A model generated the notes under the pieces. It saw only the letters and a list, made by a program, of their open reading frames with translations. It ran no database searches and was not told where the DNA came from. A stretch of 64,000 nucleotides of DNA from Hofstenia miamia (Eukaryota > Xenacoelomorpha > Acoela > Hofsteniidae): positions 60,224-124,223 of the forward strand of contig CABFPE010001099.1 in assembly GCA_900660155.1 (NCBI GenBank), read 5' to 3'. Of the stretch, positions 21,441-32,252 are shown piece after piece. Position 1 is the stretch's first letter, and each line of letters opens with the position of its first letter. Made by a program: the position numbers and the translations under genes.

Positions 21441-21727
21441 ACCTGTACTGAATCCCGACTCGACTGATTTCTAACTCGACACGGCCCAACCCGAATATTG
21501 ATTCACTATAACCCGATCTAATCTCATTCGATGAAAAACATAATAATCAACTTAAAAATGTACATGAATTGTAAATAAATACAAAATATTGCATTTTATC
21601 CAGATTATCATCCTCGAAAAATACCTGAGAGTAGCTCATCTGACCCGACCCAAACCAAATTCAAATTGTTGTACCCGACCCGACCCAATGTCCGAAGTCA
21701 GGTCGGATAAAGTTGGGTTCCTGACAG
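21441..21727. repeat. GC-richer CCCGACCC island (copy 2)
   Basis: The left end differs from the other copies (TGAATCCCGACTCGACTGAT for TACCTAACCCGACGC). The right half with CCCGACCCGACCC is the same. Confidence 0.55.
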
Positions 21728-22013
21728 CTATTTCTATACTCTACATTCAGTGAAAGATTTTCAACAGGTTTTTTAGTAAAAAAAAATCAAGGTCCATTAG
21801 CAAAGATTACGTGAGGAGCGCCACTAGAACTAGAAGTAACCTATTAACTACTATTTTCAAATCTCGCTTTGTTAAAATTCAAAATTTAGCTTAAATCTAG
21901 TTGTATTAATTTAACATTAATAACTATTTATATATATATATATATAAATACTTCAATATATATATATATATATATATATATAGCAGTTAAAGTTGAAATT
22001 TTGAACGTCTATC
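21728..22013. other. rearranged spacer with (AT)n (copy 2)
   Basis: Starting at ~21748, CAGTGAAAGATTTTCAACAG and TCCATTAG repeat the region just upstream of the BTB/BACK-like relic (compare 1180-1232 and 26915-26965), a fragment of the same old unit. AT runs at 21929-21982 precede F block 2b. Confidence 0.6.
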
Positions 22014-22555
22014 ATCAATATTAAGTTTATGATGATCAATACAATGAAACAAAGAAAACCGAAAAGAAAGGAATTAATTCCAACATCTGAAAAAACAGCA
22101 AAATCTACTGGTTTGTCCCAACAACTAAGCGACCTACATTTATCCCCGAAAATAATCACGACACAATCAACTAAAATCAAATCCAATCCACCTTTCTCGT
22201 CAAGCAATCAAAGTTTCAGTCCTATATGTAGCATTTACATGCAAGTTGTATCCCTCACTACTTGTGGTATGATCCGCTCACACAAAAAAGAAGGTCTAAC
22301 GTGTTATGGTTCGGGAATATTTCCATGATGTCAATCAAATTAATGTCTCTACCTACTCTTGAGGATATTCGATCAACAAGGAAATCCTTAAGTTCAGCTG
22401 TTATTTGCTATCACAATCCATCCCACAATTCAAGCTTTGCAAGAGAGATTCCCTTTTTTAACTTTCAACGTGTGTTTCTTGATGATGGCAAATTTATTGC
22501 ATTTCAAAATCCAAGAAAAATATGTTCACCTCAACATTTTATGATAGATTGTTGA
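22014..22555 (+). pseudogene. F block 2b
   Basis: The second F block inside one macro-copy, 542 bp. KR-rich ORF 22029-22328 reads the same as F block 2a; the 97-codon ORF 22262-22555 differs at one residue (S for N in KSLSSAV). It occupies the position held by the single F block of copies 1, 3 and 4, so block 2a is the extra one. Confidence 0.3.
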
Positions 22556-23690
22556 ATTAAAGTTTAATCTTATTTCAAAATTCAATATGAATTTAACTAT
22601 ATCTCAAAATTTCAGAATTATTTGTTGAAGGCAAACAGATTTTTTCAAATTAAATTCCTGCACATTCTGTCTTACTAGATTGATTGTATATCTGAGTGAT
22701 ATCTGCTGCATTAGATCTGGAATAATTTTCAATCTCGAATTTACTGAATTCAACTGAAACGAATTTTGAAATATTTATCTAGAGTTGGTGTGAATTTAAT
22801 AACAGTTAAATATTAGTTTTATTTGAATTTAAGTAACAGATTTCTAGAAAGGTGTGGAAACTATGGTATGATTACCTGGCCTAATCTAGATAAATGTTTC
22901 TTAAAATTCATTGCTAGAATTACTTTATTATCTGAATGATATCTGCTGTAATAGATGTGAAATAATTTTGAATCTCAAATTGACTGAATTCAACTGCCAC
23001 GAATGTTGAAGTATTTTGTTTGAATTTAAGTAACAGATTTCTAGAAAGGTGCGGAAACTATGGTATGATTACCTGGCCTAATCTAGATAAATGTTTCTTA
23101 AAATTCATTGCTAGAATTACTTTATTATTTGACTGAGATTTATTGATAAAATTTATGTCTTAAAAAAACACCTACCTATTTAACTTTTCACACCAATTTC
23201 TGAATCTAAATTAGATATTGAAGGAAATAATCACAAATAAAAGTTATAAAAATTCTACCAAGTTGCTTTTTTTCTACAATTTGAATTTAATGCGAATTAT
23301 CAATGCTTAAAAGAAGCATTAATACATTTAGCTAAATATATATGACATAAATAAATATTATAATTTTGAATATAGCCCTATCTGATATAATTTCATTTAT
23401 TTAGTCTTAATAATAGTTTTTGCGATATGATTCAAATAATTCAAAGAATTAACCAATGTATTTATTGTCAAATAGAAGTAGCCACTATTTCATAAAAGCA
23501 CGGATAACACTTGAAAAAAAGTCCAGAAATGTCTAACTTGGATTTCTTGAATCCCTGGTTGAATTATTCAAATTTCTTGATTGTTGAATCAAGTCAGCTT
23601 TTTGTTTTTTCTGCCGCTTCAAATGATAACTTCTAAGAATTTCCCTCATTTGAACAATCTTTGTGTTTTTCATAATATCACAGGTGCAAC
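22556..23690 (+). repeat. diverged repeat field with 197-bp tandem duplication (copy 2)
   Basis: The GATTTCTAGAAAGGTG core occurs at 22841 and 23038 (197 bp apart), followed both times by CCTGGCCTAATCTAGATAAA and a CTAGAATTACTTTATTA tail. 23150-23690 is a diverged relative of ~3430-4030. No gene. Confidence 0.75.
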
Positions 23691-23965
23691 CAGCTTTCTT
23701 CTGAGGAGGGGAATTATTACATATATATATATATATATATACAAGGGCGCCGCGAGGGGGCAAGGGGGGCAAGGGGTGCAGCTGCTTCCCCCTTTCAAGT
23801 CGAATATTTTGTATAAAATTTACAATCTAAAAATTAAAGCATAAAACGTATATAATGACGAGGAAATTTAAGCATTATTCAATCAAAGATCTTCTATTTT
23901 TGTTTCTTTGTTTTTTTTTGTTTTGAACTACATTTAATGGATTTGTTGTTTTTGTTATAAATTAC
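23691..23965. other. G-rich insertion next to (AT)n, private to copy 2
   Basis: AT run 23721-23741, then GGGCGCCGCGAGGGGGC, six Gs at 23764-23769, four at 23773-23776 and a C-run at 23788-23792 around the palindrome GCAGCTGC. The A+T-rich remainder contains T-runs near 23900. Copy 3 joins GAAATGCA directly to ATTACTTCC (44471), so this copy carries extra DNA here. Possibly an old mobile-element end; no target duplication established. Confidence 0.5.
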
Positions 23966-24990
23966 ATTACTTCCAACCTGTTGCAAACTTCCTCTGCTTT
24001 AATCATTACATACAAAATTTAGTTTAGTAAAATTAAATCGAACATGATTGGTTTTGGAACGCCCATTAAGTAAATCGAGCTTTCATTTTGAACACAGTAC
24101 ATGTTACACATGTTAGTGATAGAATTGCTAAAATAATAATAGGGGTGGCAATAAAGGAAGAGGTTCTAATAATGTTAGATTATTTTAGAGGTTGATGCAG
24201 TTAGTAGCAGTAAACCAGACAAGCTCATACTGTGTGATTTACACAACACGCAGCCCTGGTTGAACGTATTTATGAGATGCTAGAGGAAAACTGTGGAACA
24301 CAGTCAACGAGAAACATAGTTTCTTAGCCAGCCTTAATAATGGCTGTATAGGGTTAGGTGAAAAATGGTTTGTCTTAATAATAACACTTACCCTTTTAAA
24401 GTTTGCACCAACTTCTGAATATATATATATGCCATTGAAGGAAATATTGACAAATAAAAAGTTACATAATTTCTAATAAGTTGCTTTTGTTTTTCTACAC
24501 TTTTATATTATTTGGCTTTCTAATTCTTAAAAGAAGCTTCAATACATTTAGCTAAATTTATGCCATAAATAAAACATTATAATTCATAATATAGCCCTAT
24601 TTGTTAAAATTTCATTTATGGAGTGTTAATAATTTTTGGGAATCGCATCTGTTTTAATGAATTTAATTCCTTAAAATTTAGTTCGAGCGAAAATGTTATT
24701 TATTAATTTCTAAGAAGAGAGAGACATATACCAAAATGATATAATTCTATGATATTTCAAAAGGTGGTGGTTTGAAGCAAAGCTTTATATCTTAAGCATT
24801 AATGTTAATGAAAATTAATATATCGATTGGAAGGAATTAACAAATGAACTGTGATTTATGAATCCATGAAAACTTTTATTTGTTGTGTTGATGAAAGGGC
24901 GTTTGTTGCAGAATAGAACCTTTTTGAATCAAATCTATTTGGTATATTTGCAAATTATGTATATTAGCGTAATTTACAATATAATAGAAA

Positions 24991-25060
24991 AGATTCGTGG
25001 TGTAAGCAACACATCCGTACATATGTATGGAAGAGTGTAGGTTCGAATCCTACCGAATCT
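24991..25060 (+). tRNA. tRNA-like sequence (pseudogene or SINE head), copy 2
   Basis: 70 nt. Seven-base acceptor pair AGATTCG / CGAATCT, four-base D stem GTGT / ACAC with a short 5-nt loop, anticodon-like stem TCCGT / ATGGA (one G-T) with an 8-nt loop, and a perfect T arm GTAGG-TTCGAAT-CCTAC that gives a consensus B box GGTTCGAATCC. The short D loop without GG and the 8-nt anticodon loop argue against a working tRNA, and no anticodon can be assigned. A tRNA-derived SINE head is possible. Confidence 0.4.
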
Positions 25061-25229
25061 TTATCGGAAACACGAAACAATATTCTACTATTTCGTGATT
25101 GCATTTAGGAAACCAAGTTATATATTTGAGAACCAATTAGAATTGCTGAAAAAACTATATAATTTCACTAAGGTTTCATAATATGTCACAACCTTTCACA
25201 AAAAATTAATTAAAACTTTTCCGTAAAAT

Positions 25230-25298
25230 TGGACACACTGGATTTGAACCAATAACATCTCAAAAAATTGAGTGTGATCCCAATTTAACCAGTGTTCA
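25230..25298 (-). tRNA. second, opposed tRNA-like sequence, copy 2
   Basis: 69 nt on the minus strand, 169 bp from the first. Acceptor TGAACAC / GTGTCCA (one A-C mismatch), possible D stem TGGT / ATCA with a GG-containing loop, T-rich anticodon loop (CTCAA…TTGAG), T arm ATTGG-TTCAAAT-CCAGT and B box GGTTCAAATCC. The arms are less regular than a functional tRNA; likely a pseudogene or SINE head. Confidence 0.35.
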
Positions 25299-25675
25299 AA
25301 TAAGCATCAAATAAATTCAATTTCATACATTGGAAATTCACAAAGATTTGGCTATTACGTTTTTATGTATTTAATTATCTCAAAATATTTTAATAGATTG
25401 CTGAATGAAAGTTTAATCTTATTTCAAAATTCAAGATGAACTTAATTATCTCAAGATTTCAGAATAGGTTGCTTAATGCAGTATAACTCTAATTTAAGAA
25501 TTTACATAATTTTTGAAAAGATGAACTTATTTACTGGGCAATTAAATTTTGAATATCATCAATATCATTAAAAAATGCCTAAAATGCTTGAAAATTTATA
25601 TGATATCAATAAATATATAGCATGACTTGAGGAGTCTTTTTTATAATTTGATCAAACAAAAACTCTTTTGATTGA

Positions 25676-25792
25676 AAGGTGGAAGAAATTGAAAAGCTAT
25701 TAGATATACTTCAAGAGAATAGAAAAAAATTTCTATATGCAGTAAGCAAGGTTTTCCTAAATGAACTTATAATTAGCCCAATGAAAAGTTAG
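25676..25792 (+). pseudogene. coding relic P4 (copy 2)
   Basis: Stop-to-stop frame of 38 codons without an ATG near the start: KVEEIEKLLDILQENRKKF then LYAVSKVFLNELI. It aligns with P2 (ALDKLTENRNN…YALRAVFVNLI) although the DNA has diverged, and is followed by the same GTTAGAAACACGGTAATAAA-type sequence. The alternating hydrophobic pattern suggests a helix. Family unknown. Confidence 0.35.
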
Positions 25793-26007
25793 AAACACGG
25801 TAATAAACAAGGGTAGACGTGGGCTCGGTATATCCGCTTGGGTTAGGTACAAGTGCTTAAGACTTTGAGAGGAGAGTGTGATGTTAATTATCTTAAAGAA
25901 GGAGGTACATTATATTTTTCATTGGCCATTATCAATAGTTTAATATGGAATGGCATCCCATGATAGGGATGCAACTTTAATTATATTTGAGAAAAAATTT
26001 CAAAAAA

Positions 26008-26343
26008 ACAACATTGTGGTTAGTCCTTTTTAAGTTGATGTCACATGTGAAAGCACATAAATATATTAAAAATCTGCACGTTCCTGAGTCAAGTTACAAA
26101 TCTAGCCCAAGAGGTTGTTTGTGTAAAATTTCTTCAAAAAGCTTAGTGAAATATAGAAGGCTGTTAAGTTACTAATTACAACATTGTGATTAGTCCACTT
26201 AAGTTGACTTCACCCTTGAAAGCGTAAACATATTAGGATTCTGCCCGTTCCTGAGTAGGGGCACAAACCTCGCCTACGAGGTTGTTTTGTAAAATTTGTT
26301 TAAAAAGCTTAGTGAAATATGGAGGGCTTCTAAGTTACTAATC
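26008..26343 (+). repeat. 170-bp tandem duplication (copy 2)
   Basis: Two diverged units starting ACAACATTGTG at 26008 and 26178, each containing a CTGCACGTTCCTGAGT-like segment and ending GTTACTAAT. A single-copy relative lies at ~640-800 in block A. A 62-codon ORF across the first unit is a by-product. Confidence 0.8.
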
Positions 26344-26614
26344 ATCATAGCTGCTCCTAAAAGAATTGTTGATGCTAGAAAAGATAAAGGAAAAAAGTTT
26401 TTGACAATGAAATTGCAATTTGTTTTGATAGTGGTGAAGATATTTATTTAAAATAGAATGAAGAATCTGACGGAAATACAAGTAAATGTTTTCAACAGAA
26501 ATTTAATGCTCTGTTTCGCATCAAGCTTTGCCGTTCTCTATGTATAAAAAGTAAATTTTGTAGCAGATAATATGCAATATTTCAGGCAGTTCGAGCTTAC
26601 GCTTGCACTATGGA

Positions 26615-26990
26615 TTATTTGTGACCAAGATGCACACACGATGAGGACTCTGATTGAAATAATAAAGAAATAACCAAATCCACACAGAATGAAATCCTTC
26701 CTATCATTGAACATTTACAAGCACCGAAATTATTAGTTTGAATTTCACGTTTATTTTCATGAACAAAGCTGCTATCTTGCTTGCAAACAGACAAAATGTC
26801 GATAAGTTCTTCAATAGAAAAATCCGCACATTTTTCAAAATAACTTTTTCTATTAGCATTATTGCCAAATTTTTTCACAAAAAACTCAATAAAACTTTTC
26901 AGTAGCCATTCAGTGAAAGATTTTCAACATTAGCATGTTTGGCACAACTAACAATATCCATTAGTGAAGATGGCTCCATCAGTTCTACAT
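26615..26990 (-). pseudogene. BTB/BACK-like coding relic (best-preserved version, copy 2)
   Basis: Minus ORF 26615-26878 (87 aa) contains FEKCADFSIEELIDILSVCK followed by a KREIQTNNFGACKCS stretch. Upstream, after frame breaks, the strand reads LMDIVSCAKHANVENLSLNG. The order of an LxxIVSCAKxANVENL helix then FxxCADFSIEELIDIL resembles the end of a BTB domain followed by BACK, as in speckle-type or kelch-type proteins; I hold this loosely. No full domain, no start, broken frame: a relic. Confidence 0.33.
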
Positions 26991-27287
26991 GAACTAGAAT
27001 GATCCCTGTGAAAGTTTCTAAATTTAGAAAACATGCTGAAGTTTAATCGAAATATATACAATTTTTTAGTTGTATATAAACCAGACTAAACTGCAACTTT
27101 TAGCATGATAAGATATACATTCATGATGCAAGTTCACACTTGCATGAGAATTTCTATAAATCAATGATTTTATCAATCTTGATTCACTCATCTCCTGTAT
27201 GGTTTCCATCATTTTGCGATGTCTCACTTTCGTGACAATTTTCCAGGAAGATGTACTAAGTGGATTTTAAAAACTATCTCATTATAA

Positions 27288-27623
27288 TCATAGACTTATT
27301 GCTCTAAGTTTGATTCCAATATCTCTTTTGTGCAATACAAAGTTATGCTTTCTTGATATGCTTCTAAAAGAATCGAACAAACTTTGCCGCAAGGCCAAAG
27401 CTTTTTTCAAGGGTCTATTTCGGTGGTTATTCTTAAACAGCTTGTCTTTTTTTTTAAAATAGAAACTATTTTCATTAATTTTCAAGTACTTTTCCCAAAG
27501 CCTTTGAGGAAATTTACAAATTGTTAGTGAATGGTCACACATGAAATGGAAAAAATTTGAACAAAGCTGCTTTGAAATACCTGATGTAATTGAAAACCTA
27601 AGTAGTTTTTTATGATAACTCAT
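27288..27623 (-). pseudogene. unrecognised 111-aa basic ORF (copy 2)
   Basis: Minus ORF starting MSYHKKLLRFSITSG, Lys/Phe/Asn-rich, with a basic stretch FKNNHRNRPLKKALALRQS near residues 62-81. More balanced in composition than the A+T noise. The copy 3 version stops early (89 aa) after a small local change, so it is not under visible constraint. No family recognised. Confidence 0.25.
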
Positions 27624-27749
27624 ATTTATTGAAATTTATTCAAATTGTTCCCAAAATTAAGAATCAAATAATCATGATTTCTAAAGCACATAGAATTATC
27701 AGCTAATACTTAAATATTTTTTAACAGATCATTGCACCTATAATGCTAA

Positions 27750-28290
27750 TAACAAATCAGAGTTTTAAATCGTAAATGAAAATTGAGACACTTCTCAATT
27801 GTGTTGTTTTTTTTTTCAGAATTATGAGTGCTTAACATACTTAACATATTCCTTAGGAAATCATTATAATTTTAGAAAAAAATTTCCTGAGTAATTTACG
27901 TTATTCTACTCTTTTTTCAAAGCTTATTAATTCTAAGAAATTCATTTATCGGCAATGATAATTCATTTCAAGTTTGAAAACCGTTATCCACATTTTCAAA
28001 TAATATTCCTCAAGCTTTTTAAAAAATTTGGAAATCATGAGGCATGGAAATATCTATTGGCGAATTTGCTCAAACATGATGTTGGAAATTTGTACTAAAG
28101 CTTATTGCTTTGGTTGAAGTACTTGAAAACTCCGATTTTCAAAAACGATTTAAGATAATCTTCATGTAATTCTATGCTTTGGGCAAAGGCATGCCGTAAT
28201 GAGACCGTTATTTTAAAATGTCAATGAAATTTTAGACCCTTTTATATTCTATGTTGCCTTCCGGTTTTGCATATCATTATTCGTATGTTA
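27750..28290. other. divergent patch (copy 2 version)
   Basis: Sequence here is almost unrelated to the equivalent place in copy 3 (48253-48783) except for an island around CAAAGCTTATTAATT (~27918-27980), although both flanks are near-identical. Length differs by only about 11 bp. No gene recognised. Confidence 0.65.
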
Positions 28291-28365
28291 ACAATGAGCA
28301 TTTAATTGAATGAAAGCCCGAATTGCTTAAGGAGAGAATGCTACTTATTACTTTACAGGTTTTCA

Positions 28366-29164
28366 TAAAATTTAGCTACCCATTTAAAGCTGTTTGACAC
28401 TACAATGGATTGCAAACTTAACTGGCACATCCACGTTACCAAAATTTGTAGAAAACCATTCCAAAATTTTTCTATTTTGAGAAGCATTGGTAACACTGTT
28501 CTATGTCAATTTTTGTGTCAGCTATTTCTATTTACGATCATTGGAACCTTCCAGTGTATCTTGACAAGAAAATTCAAATGTTTTGCAAATAAAATATTTC
28601 AGAGTGACGATGAAGTAATTATTAAATTTTAAAGACATGATAAAGCTATTAAGCTATTCCTTCAAATGGCTGTGATTTCTAGTCATCAACTACATCATTT
28701 ATTCTCTCCAGTTTCACTTAGGTCTGGTAAGTTTTTATTCCTTATACAGCATCAGTCCAAAGAGCGCAGCAATTTTTTTATATTATGTTGCCATTTGTAA
28801 ATTTTATTTTATTTTATAAGTAATCGTATGCATCTATCTATCAATTTTGCTCCAATTATTTTGTAGATTAGTAAGTGCCTTAATATTATTTGTTGCTTAC
28901 GCCTGCTACAGTCTCTAAGTTTTTATTCTAACAGAGTTACAAAAGTGGCCGATAATATTCACAAGAATACAAAGATAAGCACTAGGTAAAAAGTTAGCAG
29001 AATTAAGAAGAAGGTTTATAAATGTCTATGGGAAGTATTTGAAAATATAACTAAAGTAACTAAATATACTATAAAACATACTACCATTTTAATTTTTGCA
29101 ATTATTGTCACTATATTATTATTTCTTGCATTATGCAATTAAAGTCATTTGCTACTACTACTAC
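28366..29164 (+). mobile_element. 3' end of a non-LTR retrotransposon (LINE), copy 2
   Basis: A 75-aa ORF at 28405-28632 starts MDCKLNWHIHVTKICRK, the conserved segment after the palm of many LINE reverse transcriptases (LGVxLDxKLxWxxHI). The frame upstream of the ATG reads LFDTTMDCKL, matching the expected LGVT. The C-terminal rest is decayed. At 29136-29164 the sequence ends GCAATTAAAGTCATTTG then (CTA)4, the kind of A-rich signal and short microsatellite tail that terminates CR1/Jockey-like LINEs. A 5'-truncated dead copy; the clade cannot be fixed. Confidence 0.6.
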
Positions 29165-29242
29165 AGTAAAAAGTTAAAAAATTAATGAAAATCTTTAAGA
29201 ACTTCGAAGATGTTTGACTTCTTATATTTTTTCTTAAGTCTT

Positions 29243-29434
29243 TCACATTAACAATTGTAAATAAAACGCCACTCGACCTGACTCGGCCCGTCTGGGGGTG
29301 ATCCGCATCCCGTCAGGGTATCCAGTAGTTTTACCCAATTCGCCCTGCGGGAGAAAATTATTTGGTAAAGAATCGTTTTTTCCTTCATTTTCAGTTGCAG
29401 AAACAAAATGAATGAAGGTAGTTATTTCTGCCAT
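29243..29434. repeat. GC-richer island (copy 2)
   Basis: CACTCGACCTGACTCGGCCC, GGGGGTGATCCGCATCCCG, and TCAGGGTATCC. Shares the CACTCGAC…CTCGGCCC string with the islands at 9560 and equivalents. A 63-codon minus ORF runs through it but looks like translated repeat (GYPDGMRITP from a degenerate CGGGT series). Confidence 0.45.
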
Positions 29435-29928
29435 TGGTTTTAGCCTACTTCATTATCTGAGAAGAATTTGGAAACTTTTCCAAGCATGCGATTTTTCAGT
29501 TAAAAATGAATAAAATAGATACTTCGGCTCAAAAATTCAGATCAGATGACAAATTGACTTGGTAAGAACTAGAGACATGTGCAAATCTGTACGAAATTTT
29601 ACAAAAGTAGTTAAAGAAGTTAACAATAGCTCCTGAATATTTTCTATAGTTACTAAATGTAAGCTAAAAACGATTTATGTTCAAAACAAAGGGCTAGCAG
29701 ATTAAACCATAAAATGAAGTCTGCAATCGGCCAACAGAATTGTTTGAGTGACTATAAATATTCACCATAGATACCTCGAAATCATCCTTTGGTTAACATT
29801 ATTACAATCTTTTGCAGCAGAACATCAAAATTTTCTACCTGATATAAACCGTTTCACCAACCATCGTAATTGGGCAAACAGCATGAAAATTAAACAACTT
29901 TCGCTAAAATGAGATTGATCAAAATTGA

Positions 29929-30078
29929 ATGATGATGCAACACTTAAAGGATCAAAATGCTGCACTTCAAAAAGTTTGGCAATATGCTAAAAATAATAGG
30001 TCAATGGAAGATTCCCTTGAGTTTTCAGACAAAAATATTGAAATGTATGCTCCATTTCCTCTTGGGGATGGGCGTTGA
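29929..30078 (+). pseudogene. short coding-like frame, unrecognised (copy 2)
   Basis: 49 codons directly after a stop: MMMQHLKDQNAALQKVWQYA then SMEDSLEFSDKNIEMYAPF. The frame resumes past the stop with protein-like pieces (SESVDIPSSAEYN). Upstream another frame reads FLPDINRFTNHRNWANSMK (from ~29838). It looks like a decayed exon or transposon ORF. Longer ORFs over the same place in other frames are shadows. Confidence 0.25.
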
Positions 30079-30381
30079 AGTGAATCAGTGGATATACCAT
30101 CGTCTGCCGAGTACAACTGAAATGCGAATGATTGGAAATCAACCTCTTGCAATTCGAAAAATTGCCTTGGTTTGAGCAATTCGTTTTCAGTGCAGTTGTT
30201 AATGAATTCTATTGACAAATAAATATTGAAGAGTAAGATAATTAATTTTAGCTTCAATAGTTAAATGTGAGCGTTTAATCAACTCGAAAAATGGGCAAAG
30301 GTATATTTATGTCCATGCAAATCAGGAACTGATCAAGGGAAATAGGCACCATTATAATCTATTCAATTTTACAATATTCAA

Positions 30382-30594
30382 TTAATGATACCTTCCTCGA
30401 AAGATTTGGCAGGTTTTGAATAACAAATGTATCAGTAAATTAAAAACTTTCTCATTATTATTTAAAGTTTCAATTTTTAGATAAGTAGACAATGCCATCA
30501 CTAGATGAAAGTCCGAAGGAGCTAGGTCTGGACTATAGGATGGATGTGCTAATATACAGTATCTAATTAACAATTTTAAATTAACCCTAACCAT
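30382..30594 (-). mobile_element. mariner transposase C-terminal relic (copy 2)
   Basis: 70-aa minus ORF with HPSYSPDLAPSDFHLVMAL, the hallmark of mariner transposases (HPPYSPDLAPSDYHLF), containing the third catalytic Asp of the D,D34D triad in SPDLAPSD, followed by a degenerate NNNEKVFNLLI helix region. The first two catalytic Asp and the DNA-binding domain are missing, and no inverted terminal repeats were found. A dead fragment; the cecropia-like assignment is only a guess. Confidence 0.8.
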
Positions 30595-32217
30595 TTGAAC
30601 ATTGAAATTAAATTAATTCAAATGAATAAAATAATAATTCAGATAAACGAAAAACATATTAAGTTGCTAAGAACCAATATATAAAACAAAAATCGCTTAT
30701 TTATACTTAATTATGGGCACTGACATACGAAAGTAGAGACATGGAAGAATGTTCCCCCGTCAGGTTTTCAAATTTGATTTTGGAATGTTAAAAAAAATTT
30801 TTCTGTAAAAAAATTGAAAAATTTTAAATCTAAAATCGTGAAATGCATTTTAAGGGACAATTTTAGCAAAGGTTTTTAAAAATGTTACCAGGGATTCCCT
30901 CTGCCTAAGAGCATAACTAAGACGTCCCTCGTCAGAAAATCCTGCGTACGTCTCTGATTAACCTGAATCCGGCTGAATTAAATTGACAACCTAATTTTAT
31001 TTGAAATGCTGTGAGTACACTCTTATTGCAAGTGATTTATACTAAATCAACAGTAAAATGCAGATTTTTGTCGTAATGTTCACATTAATTGCATCATGTT
31101 ATAACTAAATCTGAAAATAGATTGTTTTTCAGATCGTTAAGTCTATGACAACTATTAAATTTTTTTAAAGTCAGTCATTATTCAAAGTTGCTTTTGGGAA
31201 GTTGGTGGTATAAAAGTCTCAGTTAATTCAAAGAAAATGATAAAAGTTTTTTCTTTTTTAAAATATTCAAATTACGTGAATTTACATCTCAATTAGACAT
31301 AATCGAAATAATCGATTTCCATATTTTTATTAGAAGTGGCTAAGTCTTTTGATTAATAATAACCAGAGAAGCTTTCCTTAAAGTTGAAAACGTGACTTTC
31401 CGTGGTTTTCTAAACAATTTGAGTAATATTCAAAAATCCTTGTTAATTTAATTCGTAGTTTAGTTTAATTACTAGACATATTTATTGGCATCAGTCTGTC
31501 TTAGTATAATAGAACATCATCTTCAAATAATGAGCGTAAATTATCCTTCACAATTCATAGACGTCTTCCCCTCATACTTATTAAGTAAACCACTGAAATA
31601 AAATTATATCATCATGCACATACAATTTAAAAGTTAAAATGAAACATATCAAGAAATCTCTGCTTGTTATTGCGTATTTGTGACGTCATTTAATCAATTC
31701 ACTTTGTCACAAATTCAAATTTGAGGTTTAAATATTGTATTACATTCGAGATTTAGTTGTAATACATTTAGTGATACATAGCTAAAACTATTGATCTCAA
31801 TTTTAAATTTGACTATTTTATTATAAGTGGTAAGGCAAAGCGTTCTGGCCAATCTTTCAGTATAAAATGTGTAGAAAAAATCTATATTTCGAAATTATGT
31901 AAAGAATAAATCAATACTGGTACCAATTTTAAAAACGTCAAGAAAGGAAATACAAAACTAAACAAAACACAGAATATTTTCAAATAAAAGCTAAAGCAAG
32001 TTTATTGCTAAAGTGTATATAATTCTACAAACTAACACATGACAAATACTTACAAAACTCTTTTCATACCTTTCTGGACATTAGATTAGAACTATTGTGA
32101 AAAATCACGTTTTATTGAAGTAGATGCTAGATTTCAAATAATTAAATCAACTGTTGTCACTGAAATCATGCAAAAGAATCACACAAATGAGTTCAGAGAG
32201 TTGGTAAAGCCGAAATC
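30595..32217. other. long stretch without recognised gene (copy 2)
   Basis: A+T-rich except around 30750-30960 (GTTCCCCCGTCAGG, GATTCCCTCTGCC, CCTCGTCAG, CCTGCGTACGTC), which has the look of an old transposon piece but cannot be assigned. ATTTGTGACGTCATTTAATC near 31677 includes a CRE-like TGACGTCA octamer by chance or otherwise. The rest shows nothing. Confidence 0.45.
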
Positions 32218-32240
32218 TTCCTCAGCGTTTCACTGAGGAA
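32218..32240. other. 8-bp inverted repeat at the junction (copy 2)
   Basis: TTCCTCAG, 7-nt spacer, CTGAGGAA. Destroyed in copy 3 (CACTGAATTAAG), so not conserved. Confidence 0.45.
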
Positions 32241-32252
32241 AGTCAGCCCCAG

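Noticed and set aside
24991..25298. Mitochondrial tRNA pair from a nuclear mitochondrial insertion
   Set aside because: Both have strong T arms and nuclear-type B boxes, and no mitochondrial protein or rRNA sequence surrounds them.
25987..26175. 62-aa ORF (also at 46492)
   Set aside because: It spans a 170-bp tandem duplication whose other unit and block A relatives do not keep the frame.
31677..31700. CRE-like TGACGTCA as a promoter element
   Set aside because: A single octamer with no gene nearby; chance occurrence is likely.
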